From contig CM075760.1 of assembly GCA_037974335.1 (NCBI GenBank), positions 19,399,791 to 19,463,790 of the forward strand: a stretch of 64,000 nt of DNA. The letters run 5' to 3'. The position numbers and the translations under genes are program-made. The DNA comes from Prionace glauca. Taxonomy: Eukaryota > Chordata > Chondrichthyes > Carcharhiniformes > Carcharhinidae. Shown here in pieces: positions 31,381 to 42,090 of the stretch. Below the pieces are notes generated by a model. That model did not search any database. It was not told the origin of the DNA and saw nothing but the letters and a program-made list of their open reading frames with translations. The first letter of the stretch is position 1, and every line of letters starts with the position of its first letter.

Positions 31381-31420
31381 GGTTTTTGTACAGGGTTCAC
31401 CATATCTATGCACCAATGTG
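31381..31420 (-). promoter_or_regulatory. RSS with 24-bp spacer
   Basis: Minus strand: heptamer CACATTG (31420-31414), spacer of 24 bp (31413-31390), perfect nonamer ACAAAAACC (31389-31381). The related V at 44151-44414 also has 24 bp. Confidence 0.8.
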
Positions 31421-31724
31421 TGCTCCATGGCACAGAAATACATAGCGCTGTTAAATAGGAGAATCCTGGCGATATTTAAATGAACAGTGTTGTTTCCTTT
31501 GTGTAAAACTGCCGAGAATCTATCTGGGAAATCCGGAGACGTATCGGTATCGCCCGAGCTATATATCTTCATCAAATACCTCGGAGCTTGTCCGGGATAC
31601 TGAGTGTACCAGAACAGGGTTCTAAGAGAAGCTGCTGATTATTTACAGTCCAATATTATGTTCTGTTCTTCCACAACCGATAATTCAGATTGATCTTGAA
31701 ACACTGAATCTTCAGCATTTGTCC
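31421..31724 (-). pseudogene. TCR-type V segment, single in-frame stop
   Basis: The V exon follows a 'tttgttacag' acceptor: AEDSVFQDQSELSVVEEQNI, 'ILDCK' (first Cys), TAA, 'SAASLRTLFWYTQYPGQAPR', 'YLMKIYSSGDTDTSPDFPDR', FSAVLHKGNNTVHLNIARIL, 'LFNSAMYFCAMEH'. FR2 reads FWYTQ. Everything except one CDR1 stop is as in a working V exon, and the RSS nonamer is perfect, so inactivation may be recent or an allele. The leader exon was not found in the next ~700 bp upstream on the minus strand. It belongs with the V pseudogene at 44151. Confidence 0.85.
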
Positions 31725-32400
31725 CTGTAACAAAACACAGAAGGTGTTCAATGTCTGGGAGCGAGCATAGCCCATGGGACAGACACTGATCATTTAAACA
31801 TTGGCTCATTTGTTAGGATAAATTAAAACAACGATATCCATATTTTTGAAAGTGAAATTCAAAGGGAAATATTGTTCGAGGCTTGTGAATTTATGACTTG
31901 CATTGATAGATGCATTCATGCTAATTAAATTGAACATTTACATTGTATTTTATTGTGTAAACGTGTTTTGTATTGTTATCAGCAAGACATTGGAGATATT
32001 ATTTAGTTACTGCTGGGCAGCTATCTCTCTTTACTTCAGTTTTCCATTCATCACCCATTATTGTTCTAGGTCCCTTCATAAATCCAGGAGAATTCTCCCT
32101 AGATTGGGTTCAGGGTATACAAAAAGTGTGTTTGTTGATTTGAATTTTCCACTCAAGATCATTTTGTGCCCTAAATCACACAGGAGGCAAGTTTCATTGA
32201 AGATTTGGAAAGAATTACTGGCAACGTATCTGGGTTATTAGGAAATCGTACCAAGTGCATTGCCATCTGCTCGAATTGACAAGAGAAAAGTACAATTTTC
32301 CGTTCAGAAACCACGGACATCAAAGCGAAAAAAATTCCATGAAATGTAATGGGACACTATCGTTCTTTCGATAAAAAAAGTCATGAGAAAGTTAGAAACA
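31725..32400. other. Intergenic upstream of V pseudogene
   Basis: Unique AT-rich sequence. It should hold the leader exon of the minus-strand V at 31421, but no ATG with hydrophobic peptide and phase-1 donor could be chosen with confidence. Confidence 0.4.
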
Positions 32401-32429
32401 GAAATAATCAGCTTAACGTTTCTGAGGTC

Positions 32430-33010
32430 AAAGTCGGCAGGAGTGTATTGGGAAAGGGGGCGATGGTGGAAGGTTTGACTGGGGGGAATTGTGAATGTAT
32501 TGCAATAGTGGGAGGTGAAGGTTGTATTGGATGTTGAGAGTTTGTGGATGATTTATGCTAGGTGATGAAAGTTGGGGAGTGAGAGTGGATGCCAAGTGGT
32601 TGGGGAGTTGGAGTGGATGGTCAAACGTGTGGGTTGATTTGGATTAGAGGCGCTCAGTGGAGGAGTTGAAGTGGATGATGTAGGGTGGAGTGTGAAATAA
32701 AGGCTTAAAGTGTAGAATTGGAGTGGGTGGTGGGTAGTGTGATGTTGGTTTGCCCCGTGGGTGTTTAGGGGTGGACTTGGTGTGGATGCTAATTTGTAGA
32801 CAGTTGCAGTGGATGTTGAGAAGTATGGGTTGGTTGGAATGGAGGGAGTTTGGGGAAGAATTGGCGAAGATGATGGAATGTGGTGAGTTGGAGTGGATCA
32901 TGGGAGATGAGTTTATGGGTTTGATAGTGGGAATTTGAGGATGAGTTGTGGTTGATAGAGAAGTGTGGGGCGTTGGAGTGGACGGTGAAGGGCCAGGAGT
33001 TGGGGTAGAT
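32430..33010 (+). repeat. Degenerate G/T-rich tandem repeat
   Basis: Recurring words 'ttggagtggatg', 'gtgggttgg' and 'ggagttggag' at irregular spacing of roughly 45-60 bp. An old, decayed minisatellite. Pro/His/Ser-rich minus-strand frames follow from it. Confidence 0.7.
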
Positions 33011-33109
33011 GGGAAGAAGTGTGGGTTGGAAACTAAGAACACAAAACCTATTGATAAAATGGTTCGAGAATAGAGCCATTTCGAGTCTGGATGACACTTC
33101 ATAAGAGCT

Positions 33110-33237
33110 CTGATAAAGGGTCATCCAGACTCGAGACATTGATTCTATTCTTTCTCCACAGATGCTGTCAGACCTGCTGAAATTTTCCAGCATTTTGTGC
33201 TTTTGTTTCAGTTTCCAGCATCCGCAGTATTTCATTT
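33110..33237 (+). repeat. Interspersed repeat fragment ('cacagatgctgtcagacctg')
   Basis: The sequence 'actcgagacattgattctat', 'tctccacagatgctgtcaga', 'tttccagcattttgtgctt', 'tccagcatccgcagtattt' is a common shark repeat end. Partial copies occur at 52460-52555 and 53870-53935. Confidence 0.8.
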
Positions 33238-33284
33238 TTATGATAAAATGAGATTTTAGTCATGACGTAGAGATGGACTGGGGT

Positions 33285-33415
33285 GAACACAGTAAGAAGT
33301 CTCACGACACCAGGTTGAAGTTCAACCAGTTTATTTGATTGTAATCCCACAAGCTTTACTATCAAATGAACTGTTTGGACTTAAACCTGGTGTGGTGAGA
33401 CTTCTTACTGTATTT
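33285..33415. repeat. Head-to-head pair of SINE fragments (hairpin)
   Basis: 'agtaagaagtctcacgacac' at about 33292 is matched in inverted form by 'gtggtgagacttcttactgt' at about 33393. The arms are about 55 bp with several mismatches. Each arm is the end of the repeat also seen at 6790-6928, 43920-44035 and 63170-63290. Confidence 0.85.
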
Positions 33416-34154
33416 TACAACTGCAGCTCCTGGGGCTGACTGGAGTCTGGTATAATAATAATCACAAAGGTCAGTTTCAGTGTCTCTGGGGTCATTTGAA
33501 CTGCAGGTAATCTGATCTTAAGGGAGACGAGGCCCAACAAACAATCGATTACAATAGGAGGACAAGATGTAAGGGAGCAATGATATTTTAAAGTGTCGGT
33601 GTTATGGTGAGTGTCACTGGGAAGTGAGTGATAAAATAGAAGTGGAAACATCATAGCAGAGACATATGTGACTGACTCAACCTGACTGAGAGCTGTTATA
33701 TTCGTGGCGAGAATAATGAGGGCATGAGGATCTCCTGAGATTTCTGATATCTGAGGTATATATGTTAGAAGAACTGAAAATAATCAGTTCTTTCTCATGG
33801 TTATCTGCAGTTCTCAAGTTACACAGACACATAGGAAACAGATCTGACAGCTCATCAAACCCAATGGTTTAATCTTCTGTTTCAGACACGTTGTAACTGA
33901 AAAGATCAAATCTTAAAACCGTAGAGGAGAAACATTCAAAATGTCAAAAAGATGAGTGAACTATCTAATTAATCCAATTCACCATAACTCCATCAATATT
34001 AATCCAATTTTCTTTTAAAGTTACTATTAAACCTGCTTCTAGCACATGTCAGGTTGTGCATTCTAGATCATATTGTTGTGTAAAAAAATCTCTTTATCAC
34101 CCTCTTCAATTCTGTTGTCAATTATATTAAATTTCTGTGTCCTCTTCTTAAGGT

Positions 34155-34645
34155 CGGGATTGTAATAACTGAGAGAGATTTAGGGCAGAGATTACTGATA
34201 CAAGGCCCAGATTGTAATAACTGAAGGAGGTTTAGGGCAGAGATTACTGATACAAGGCCCAGATTGTAATAATTGAGAGCGGCTTAGGACAGAGATTACT
34301 GATACAAGGCCCAGATTGTAATAACTGAGGGAGGTTTAGGGCAGAGATTACTGATACAAGGCCCAGATTGTAATAACTGAGGGAGGCTTAGGACAGAGAT
34401 TACTGATACAAGGCCCAGATTGTAATAACTGAGGGAGGTTTAGGGCAGAGATTACTGATACAAGGCCCAGATTGTAATAACTGAGGGAGGCTTAGGACAG
34501 AGATTACTGATACAAGGCCCAGATTGTAATAACTGAGGGAGGCTTAGGACAGAGATTACTGATACAAGGCACAGATTGTAATAACTGAGAGAGGCTTAGG
34601 ACAGAGATTACTGACACAAGGCCTAGATTGTAATAACTGAGAGGA
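34155..34645 (+). repeat. 52-bp tandem repeat, about nine copies
   Basis: The unit runs 'gattgtaataactgaggga' to 'ctgatacaaggccca'. Copies alternate 'ggtttagggcagag' and 'ggcttaggacagag', which suggests a higher-order dimer in the middle of the array. Confidence 0.95.
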
Positions 34646-34884
34646 GTCCCTATCGCCACATCAGGGTGTGGTGTGAGTTGACATCTCTCGGTTATATTGG
34701 GAGTCAGTGGCAATGTCCAATTTCAGGATAAATGACTTTTAATCTTGGACTGCACCATTGTTTTAATGTAGATCTGGACAATGACCATCACTGAGATTTA
34801 CCTGAACATGTCAACAAATATCTCATTGTTTTCTGAATAAGTATCCCCACATTTGCAAAGTCTCTGTTTCTCATTTGTATGTAA

Positions 34885-35175
34885 AATCCCTACAGTACAG
34901 GGGGAGGCCATTCAGTCCATCAAGTCTGCACTAACCACAATCCCATCCATGCCCTGTCCCCGTATCCCACACATTTACTCTGCAACTCCCCCTGTCACTA
35001 AAGCATGACCAATCAACCTCTCCCGTACATCTTTGAACAGTGGGAGGAAACCGGAGCACCTGGAGGACACCCACGCAGACATGGGGAGAACATGCAAACT
35101 CCACACAGTCACACGAGGCCAGAATTGAACCAAGTCCCTTTGAGGCAGCAGTGCGAACCAGTGTGTCACACTGGG
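34885..35175 (-). mobile_element. tRNA-headed SINE
   Basis: The minus strand has the order tRNA-like head ('gcactgctgcctcaaagg'), 'tgcatgttctccccatgtct', 'ggtgctccggtttcctccca', then a 3' part ending 'ggcctccccctgtactgtag'. Same family as 36487-36895 (-) and 46507-46838 (+). Diverged but nearly full length. Confidence 0.85.
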
Positions 35176-35199
35176 GTCAGTATCTGGTGGTTGTTCACA

Positions 35200-35560
35200 G
35201 TTGGTGATGGTGATGTTAAATGGACAGTTTAGTCGGATTGGATAACCATTTGGATTTACAACAGTCTTGCCAGGGCTGGGGAATTGTGGTGATGAGGAAA
35301 GATTGGATTGGCAAGGTTTGTTTCCCCAGAGCAGAGGAGGCTGAGGGGGATCGAACTGAAGTGTCCAAAATTATGAGGGAGCCAAGACAGGGTGGACAGA
35401 AAAGGCCTGTTTCCCCTGAGCAGAGAGAGGTCACTTATTGTGGGTGGGTGGGTGGGAGCTGCACAGATATAAAGTGATTGGTGGAAGGATTAGAGGGGGC
35501 ATTAGGAAGAAGGTTCTCGTTCAAGTGATGGTGGGTGTCTAGAATTTGCTGCCTAAACTG
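35200..35560 (+). mobile_element. CR1/L2-type LINE 3' fragment
   Basis: Sequence such as 'tgtttccccagagcagagga' and 'attggtggaaggattagagg' belongs to the C-terminal coding end of a CR1-type ORF2. Heavily decayed. Confidence 0.6.
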
Positions 35561-35564
35561 ATAA

Positions 35565-36020
35565 AAGAACAAAAACAGCCCGGGAAACAGGTCCTTCGGC
35601 CCAATGAGCCCACGCAGCCATCTCAACACCACCAGTCCCCCTCTCCACCCACGACCCTTATCTAATGTTTTATGGCCAGCCAGATTGAGGGAAACTGATT
35701 TACGGACAATTTATTACTGCCAGTCAGCCTAACAGCACATCTTTGGGGTGTGGGAGGAAACCGGAGCACCTGGAGAAAACCCACTCAAGCACAGGGGGAA
35801 TGCGCAAACTCCCACAGACACTGGCCCAAATCCATGTGTCTGCACAGCAATTAGTGATAGTCACTGAGCTGTCGTCTTGCCCAGTATCTGGTCCAGTTTA
35901 GTCACACGCTAATGACATGAAGCACTAGGCCAATCTCGAACAACCAAGAGCAGCCCAAGTACAACCCATTGCGTGTATGCCCCTCGTTGGACACAAGGCG
36001 GACCGATTTAAAACCTGTGA
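35565..36020 (-). mobile_element. LINE 3'-terminal region, copy B
   Basis: Same module as 6239-6715 and 55620-56095. Here it is directly continuous, across about 36020-36190, with CR1-like sequence, and the 55.5-kb copy has the same junction, so module and CR1 body belong to one element. Confidence 0.8.
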
Positions 36021-36059
36021 ATGAAAAGGAAAAAAAATTTTTTTATGGTACCATATAAG

Positions 36060-37070
36060 AACATAAGAACATAACCTAAGAAATAGGAAATATCCATTTA
36101 CCTTACTAGGGACTCCCCAATGCTAATGACCCTTACTTAAAACAATCTCCTATATCCACACATCTCCAACCCACTCATGTGCCTGTCTAAGTTACTCTCA
36201 AATGACTCTAGCGTGTTTGCCTCCACCACCTTACTTGGCAGAGCATTCTATACCCCCACTACCCTTCTTGTGAAGAACCTCCCTCTAATACCTGTGTTAT
36301 ACCTGTCCCCCCTCACCTTCAGCCAATGGCCCCTTGTCCTATGTGTCTCTATCGTAGGAAATAGCTTACCTCTGTTTACTCTATCTATACCCTTCATAAT
36401 CTTATATACGTCTATTAGATTCCCCCTCAGTCGCCGTCTTTCAAGGGAAAACGGTCCCAATTTGTTCAATCTTTCCTTATAACTTAGAATCATAGAACCC
36501 TACAGTGCAGAAAGAGGCCCTTCGGCCCGTCGAGTCTGCACCGAACACAATCCCACCCAGGCCCTACCCCCACATCCCTACATATTACACCCACTAATGC
36601 GGGCTCGTTGGGCCGAAGGGCCTGTTTCCCGTGCTGGATTGTTCTTTGTTCTTTGTAATCCCTCTAACCTAAGCATCCCTGGACACTAAGGGGCAATTTC
36701 TTAGCATGGCCAATCAACCTAACCTGCACATCTTTGGACTGTGGGAGGAAACCGGAGCACCCGGAGGAAATCTACGTAGACACGAGGAGAATGTGCAAAC
36801 TCCACCCAGACAGTGACCCGAGCCGGGAATCGAACCCAGGACCCTGGAGCTGTGAAGCAGCAGTGCTAACCGCTGTCCTACCGTGCTGCCCTTCCATACC
36901 CCAGTCCTTCCATACCAGGCAACATCCTGATAAACCTCCTGTGCACTCTCTCCAGAGTCTCCATGTCCTTCCGGTAGTGAGGTGACCAGAACTGGACGCA
37001 GTACTCCAAATGCGGTCTAACCAACGTTCTGTCCAACTGTAACATTCTGTTGCGTTGCCGGGTGATGTCA
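36060..37070 (-). mobile_element. CR1-like LINE ORF2 C-terminus, split by a SINE
   Basis: 36485-36250 (minus) encodes YKERLNKLGPFSLERRRLRG, NLIDVYKIMKGIDRVNRGKL and RGRFFTRRVV, the conserved end of CR1 ORF2. 37060-36900 carries the part just before ('ccagaactggacgcagtact' on the plus strand, the LVRPxLEYCVQFW region). The SINE at 36487-36895 separates them. 5'-truncated. Confidence 0.85.
36487..36895 (-). mobile_element. SINE inserted in the CR1 LINE, itself interrupted
   Basis: A nearly full SINE: minus-strand head 'gttagcactgctgcttcaca', 'gaatcgaacccag' complement, 'tccggtttcctcccacagtc', tail 'tagggttctatgattct'. Between about 36600 and 36658 a foreign block with 'cgttgggccgaagggcctgt' and 'ttgttctttgttctttg' interrupts it; this equals the tail of the module at 35565. 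That gives three layers: CR1, SINE, tail fragment. Confidence 0.85.
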
Positions 37071-37084
37071 GTATTCCTGGCTCT

Positions 37085-37740
37085 ATCTGTGGAGCGGGAA
37101 TCAGAAGGAACTTGCCCCGTCCAGATATCTCATGGCAGGCGGGGTCAGGATGGGTGTGGGTGTCCGACTGGGCTCTTTCCGTGCGGTTATTGGGTAGACA
37201 CATGGAGCACACCAGAATGATAGGGAGTGGGATAGCTTGAACTTGATCTTGATCTTGGTTTCGGACAAAGCTCAGCACAACATCGTGAGCCGAATGACCT
37301 GCAGTGTGTTGGACTGTTCTATGTTCGATGTTTTTTGGGAGTCAGGAGGGGAGTTACTCCTGCAGGATTCCCAGCCTCTGCCCTGCTCTTTTAGCCGCTG
37401 AACGAACTGATAACAAGTGTGCTGAGTCAGAATAGGTTTATCTTCTTTCCAGCTCAGTTTGTCATGAATTTTCAGCACTTTTGTCTTTACCTGAATATAT
37501 TTTGAGGCCCAAGTAAGAGCCAGTGTCATATGATTGTAAGGTACTATATTCAGGCAATATTCAATAGTGGATTCACTGGCGGGAGGGGTGCGGTTTCCAG
37601 TCATGTTGTTGACGCTGGACTGATAACGCAGAGAAGAAAATGAAGCTTTGAGAACCAGGGTTCGAATCCCAGCACAGCAGCTTAACTCAATTCAAGGCAA
37701 AGCAGAATGACTGTGAGTGAGAATAGAAAATTTCAATTCT
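37085..37740. repeat. Mixed LINE/SINE fragments
   Basis: 37260-37325 is a retroelement tail ('gagccgaatgacctgcagtg' then 'ttctatgttcgatg'). 37328-37400 matches the repeat 'gggagtcaggaggggagtta', part of the LINE family at 58545-60540. 37610-37700 is tRNA-like SINE sequence ('gagaaccagggttcgaatcc'). Confidence 0.6.
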
Positions 37741-37840
37741 GTAACATTTCCTCACTAAGTTGAATATGTTTTGACCATGTTTCCGCTAATTTTGAAGCTT
37801 CCGACGGATATGTAAATAGTGCTGCAGCTGTTTTCGCCCT

Positions 37841-37913
37841 GGGCCAGTGGCGCAATGGATAACGGGGCTGACTACGGATCAGAAGATTCCAGGTTCGACT
37901 CCTGGCTGGTTCG
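37841..37913 (+). tRNA. tRNA-Arg (ACG)
   Basis: 73 nt. A box 'TGGCGCAATGGATAAC', anticodon loop CTACGGA (anticodon ACG), B box 'GGTTCGACTCC'. Acceptor GGGCCAG pairs with CTGGTTC through two G-U pairs. The vertebrate Arg-ACG gene is nearly identical; here the top of the anticodon stem has a G-A mismatch, so it may be a functional variant or a young pseudogene. Confidence 0.85.
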
Positions 37914-38560
37914 CTATGTTATTGTAACATTAGTTCAAAAGGTCCATGTTTGTGTGGATGAAAAATATATTTTCACTGATTTTACACCAATTCAGGGAAA
38001 TGTTGACCAAATGCAGTCAGCTTCTATGAAGATATTTACCTTACCTAATTATTTTTCAAAAACAATGCTGACTAAAAAAAAAACTGAAAAACTTTTCTTT
38101 TCAAAAAAAAAGTTTCTTTTTTAAATGACAATTTTTCGTTAAAGTATTGGGAAAAAAAGATCAGCAAGTTTAAGCTACCTTTTGAAAAGTTGGAAATTTC
38201 TCGAAAAGAAACATGGGAACATTACATTTTTCAGAATGGTGAAAATAATTTCCAAAAAAGTTGATGAAATCTGTTGAAGAATTTCTTCTAAACATGTTTA
38301 ATTTTAAGAAGCAAAATACACAGATTTTTTTTTACCGTTGACAAATTTCCGTTAAAACAGATGGAGGGATTTCTTTGGAGTAAGTTTTATTTTGAAAAGT
38401 TCAAATTAGCCAGAAGTTTCTGGGTTCTGATGCTGGGATTGTTGTCTATTGGAGGGAAGGAGATTGACGAGTGATTTTATTGAGGTGGACTAGATTAGGG
38501 CAAGTTTGGGGGGGGGCGGCAATTTATAAGATTTGGGGCAATGCGGGGGCATCACATATG
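37914..38560. other. Intergenic, AT-rich
   Basis: Long A and T runs at 38070-38340 and no recognisable element. Confidence 0.5.
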
Positions 38561-38592
38561 CACACACACCTCCACACTCTCTCTCTCTCTCT

Positions 38593-38623
<31 letters not shown>

Positions 38624-38642
38624 ACACACACACACACACACT
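38560..38642 (+). repeat. (CT)n(CA)n microsatellite
   Basis: (CT)n, then (CACTCT)n, then (CA)n. Low complexity only. Confidence 0.95.
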
Positions 38643-38886
38643 TGCTCAATAATTGCCAGACTCCAGTCGAATTGTTATTGTGTGACACCAACCGCTTCTT
38701 TTTATTTTCCAACAGAGGAGTTAAAGAGCAGCAAAAACACGAGAACCACTGACATTGCAGGCATCTGGCAACAGAGGATCATCACACTGTGCATTGTCAG
38801 ACCAATTGAACACAAATTGTCCTCTCGATCGGTGCTTTGTAAAACAAAATACTCTTCGGCAAATCAACAATCTGCGTATGGAAACA

Positions 38887-38958
38887 AGGTCCCGCCGAGA
38901 TTTGAACTCGGATCACTGGATTCAAAGTCCAGAGTGCTCGCCATTACACCACGGAACC
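38887..38958 (-). tRNA. tRNA-Gln (TTG)
   Basis: 72 nt on the minus strand. A box 'TGGTGTAATGGCGAGC', anticodon loop CTTTGAA (TTG), B box 'AGTTCAAATCT'. Acceptor GGTTCCG pairs with CGGGACC (one U-G). All arms pair, so probably functional. Confidence 0.9.
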
Positions 38959-39224
38959 CCCGACACTCACAAGCAGCCTGAAAATCGTCATTCAATATTC
39001 CTGCCACCTTGAATAGCAGAGAGAAATGTAAATCCCGTTGAACAATCCCGTCAATGGCCAACATCAATTCATACTTACGTTGCCCTTACTGGTTCCTCCT
39101 GTAAAAATGCTGGAAAATCTCAACACCTTGAACGAGAAACAATAAATAGTATTAAAAAAACTGAAACGTTATTTCCCCTGATCCGGGAATCTGAAGCACG
39201 GGGACACAATCTCAGGATAAGGTG

Positions 39225-39345
39225 CTGATGATTTGGGACAGCAATGAGGAGAAGTTGCTTCACTCAAAGGCTGGTGAATCTTCGGAACTCTCTACTCCAG
39301 AGGGTCCTGATGTTCCATCATTGAACACATTTCAGTTTGGGTTAG
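39225..39345 (+). mobile_element. LINE 3' fragment
   Basis: 'aaggctggtgaatcttcgga', 'actctctactccagagggtc' and 'acacatttcagtttgggtta' correspond to the VVNLWNSLP...F C-terminus of CR1-type ORF2. Short and decayed. Confidence 0.6.
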
Positions 39346-39644
39346 ACAGATTTATGATCTATCCAGGAATGAATGGAAACAGGGATATGGAATTGGAACA
39401 AATACTGAGCCACAAGTTCATGATTCGATTGTATTCCTTTAAGTTTAATAGTATAATGGAAGCATGTATATAATGTTATACGTAATATGTTTGAAGTCGG
39501 TTGTCATTAAATACTTTTGGTAACACCAGATAATTGTCCAGCCGGTAACAATTGAGAGTTTTTTTTTCATTCGCACCCACGGACTCTTTGCAAATAGGTA
39601 AGTGTTTGCCTGTGAATGCTGATAGTGAGAAAATAGTAAAATCC

Positions 39645-39718
39645 CGTCCCTGGATGGTCTCGAACCACCAAACTTACGGTTAACAGCCGAACGCGCTGAC
39701 CCATTGCGCCACAGAGAC
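39645..39718 (-). tRNA. tRNA-Asn (GTT)
   Basis: 74 nt on the minus strand. A box 'TGGCGCAATGGGTCAGC', anticodon loop CTGTTAA (GTT), B box 'GGTTCGAGACC'. Acceptor GTCTCTG pairs with CAGGGAC (one U-G). One T-T mismatch in the anticodon stem. Possibly functional. Confidence 0.85.
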
Positions 39719-40658
39719 TGAGACAACAGCAGCTCAATATATTCTAAACTAGTGTGTCACTGACCACAATTCTATTTCTGTAAAACCTGTTCCAGAACTG
39801 CAGCATGACCGCACTGTTTACAATTCTATACAAGTCTCTTTAGTTTCGTTGATCCCGCAGCACTGCTATAGTGTGTTGGTTATTCCCTTTCTCCTATGGA
39901 CGGGCAGGTAAAATTAATCCATGTCTCTTACCACAGGGAGGAATTCAACGAGAGGGAAGGGAACCGACCACCAGGAGCCCAGCGATCCAATACTTTCCAC
40001 TCAATCATCAATACCACATTCACAACTGCACCTCCTTCCGAATATTGTGATCCATTTCCCTGAGGATTTGTTCCAAGGTTCGATATTTTCCTTGTTTTCT
40101 TCTAATTTTGATATAAGATTCGCTTCAATATACAACACAAATGGAATTACAAACCTGAGGGAGAACAGTGGGAAAGAAGTCACTGGATAACACAAATCCC
40201 CTGGTGCTCATTTCCAGATTCCCAACACTCAGCTTTTCAACCAAATGGGGCAATTTATCACTGAAAAGTTTTGGAAAGTTGGTGTGAATTTTGTTTGTGA
40301 ATCACTCGGGTGTTGTGTAAATGCTACTCGAAGGTTCAGTGAGCCGGATATAATCTATCTGCGTTTTGCTGAGCTTGTGTTCGGTGTATGGGGAGGTTTG
40401 AACGGGGTTGGACCTTGTGTCCCAGGGATGGGCAGTAACCCGCTGACTGAAGCTGCAGTCGCCGCTTTCTGCTGGCGATTGGAGACTGCGGGATATAATC
40501 CTGCTGCTTCTCCCTGTCTCACTCACTGTGGAGCCGGGGAAAAGAGAATCATTGATGGGTTTGTTCCCCGGTCTGAAATGTGGCCTCGAATAACGGTTAC
40601 GAGCGAAGGTAACAGTGCTGTAGCCATTAACAGTTGACAAAAATGAGCAAAGCAAAGT

Positions 40659-40753
40659 GCTCCAGTGGCGCAATCGGTTAGCGCGCGGTACTTATACAGC
40701 AGTGCAGTCAGCGGGCTATGCCGAGGTTGTGAGTTCGAGCCTCACCTGGAGCA
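40659..40753 (+). tRNA. tRNA-Ile (TAT) with intron
   Basis: 95 nt, 74 when spliced. A box 'TGGCGCAATCGGTTAGC', anticodon loop starting CTTATA (TAT), B box 'AGTTCGAGCCT'. Acceptor GCTCCAG pairs perfectly with CTGGAGC. A 21-nt intron follows base 37, the canonical place; vertebrate Ile-TAT genes are known to carry an intron here. It ends about 100 bp before an L2-type LINE fragment. Confidence 0.95.
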
Positions 40754-40789
40754 CCAGTTTTAGGTGAGACGATCGTGGAATAATCTGGG

Positions 40790-42090
40790 ACCACCAGAAC
40801 GCTGGTGGAATTTGAATACAACAAACAAGATTGGAATAGAAATCTACTCCATCTCGCTCACCGCCGCAACAGGTCCACAGCAGACACCATCTCCCTGGCC
40901 CTGTACTCAACGCTGGAACACCTCGATAACAAATACACCGATGTCAGGCTACTATTTATTGAATGCAGCTCAGCCTTATTCAGACGAAACTCGTCTTCAA
41001 ACTCCGTGGCCTGGGCTCAGCTCCTCCCTCTGCAACTGGATCCTGAACTTCCTAACCCACAGCACAAATCAGTAAGGACAGACAACAGCACCTCCTCCAC
41101 TATCATCCTCAACAGCGGTGTCCCACAAGGTTGTGTACTCACCCACCACCGCCCCCTCCCCCCATACAATCCTGATATACCGATGACGATGTGGTCAAAT
41201 TTCCCTCCAATTTGATTTTCAGTTTTGCTGACGACACCACCGTATTGAGTCTTATCTCAAACAATGACGAGACAGAATACAGGAATGAGATAGAGAATCT
41301 GGTGGAATTGGTACGGCGACAATAATCTCTCCCTCAATGTCAACAAAACGAATTAAATTGTCATCGACTTTAGGAAGCTTGAGGAGAAATTGCGCCTGTC
41401 TACATCAACCTGGACGAAGTAGGAAGGGTCTAGAGCTTCACGTTTTTAGGTGACCAGATCACCAACAACCTGTCCTGGTCCCCCCCGATGCTGACACTAT
41501 AGTTAAGGAAGCCCACTAACGCCCACAAACGCCTCTACTTTCTCAGAAGTCGAAGGACATTTGGCATGTCAGCTACAACTCTCACCAACCTTTACAAAGC
41601 ACCATGGAAAGCATCCTCTCTGGTTGTATCACAGCTTGGTTTGGCTCCTGCTCTGCCAAGGAACGTAAGAAAGTACAAAAAGTCGTGAATGTAGCACAGT
41701 CCATCATGCAAACCAGCCTCGCATTCCTTGGCCCTATCTACATTGCCTCGGCAAAGCAGCCAGAATAATTGAGGATCCCACGCACCCCGGATATTCTCTC
41801 TTCCTCTTTCTACCGTCAGGAAAAATACAAATGTTTGAGTTCATGTACCCACCGATTCAAGAACAGCTTCTTCCCTGCTGCCATCAGGCTTTTAAATGGA
41901 ACTACCTCGCACAAAGTTGATCTTTCTCGATACCTCAGCTATGAGTGTTCCACCACATTCTGCTCTCGCTCCTGTCCTTCTCCATGTACGTACGCTTTCT
42001 CTGTATAGCGCGCAACAACAATACTTTTCAGTTTATGTTAATACATTTGACAATAAGAAAGCAAATCAAATCAAATCTCTCCGAGGTGCT
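40790..42090 (+). mobile_element. L2-type LINE, 5'-truncated, decayed
   Basis: The plus strand encodes RT blocks in order: RSTADTISLALYSTLEHLDN, KYTDVRLLFIECSSAL, 'NSGVPQGCVL' (RT block B), FADDTTV (catalytic motif C, about 41224), 'RLYFLRSRRTFGM', and a 3' end at 42030-42075 of 'aatacatttgacaataagaa' and 'aaatcaaatcaaatc'. Multiple frame changes and stops. Confidence 0.85.
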
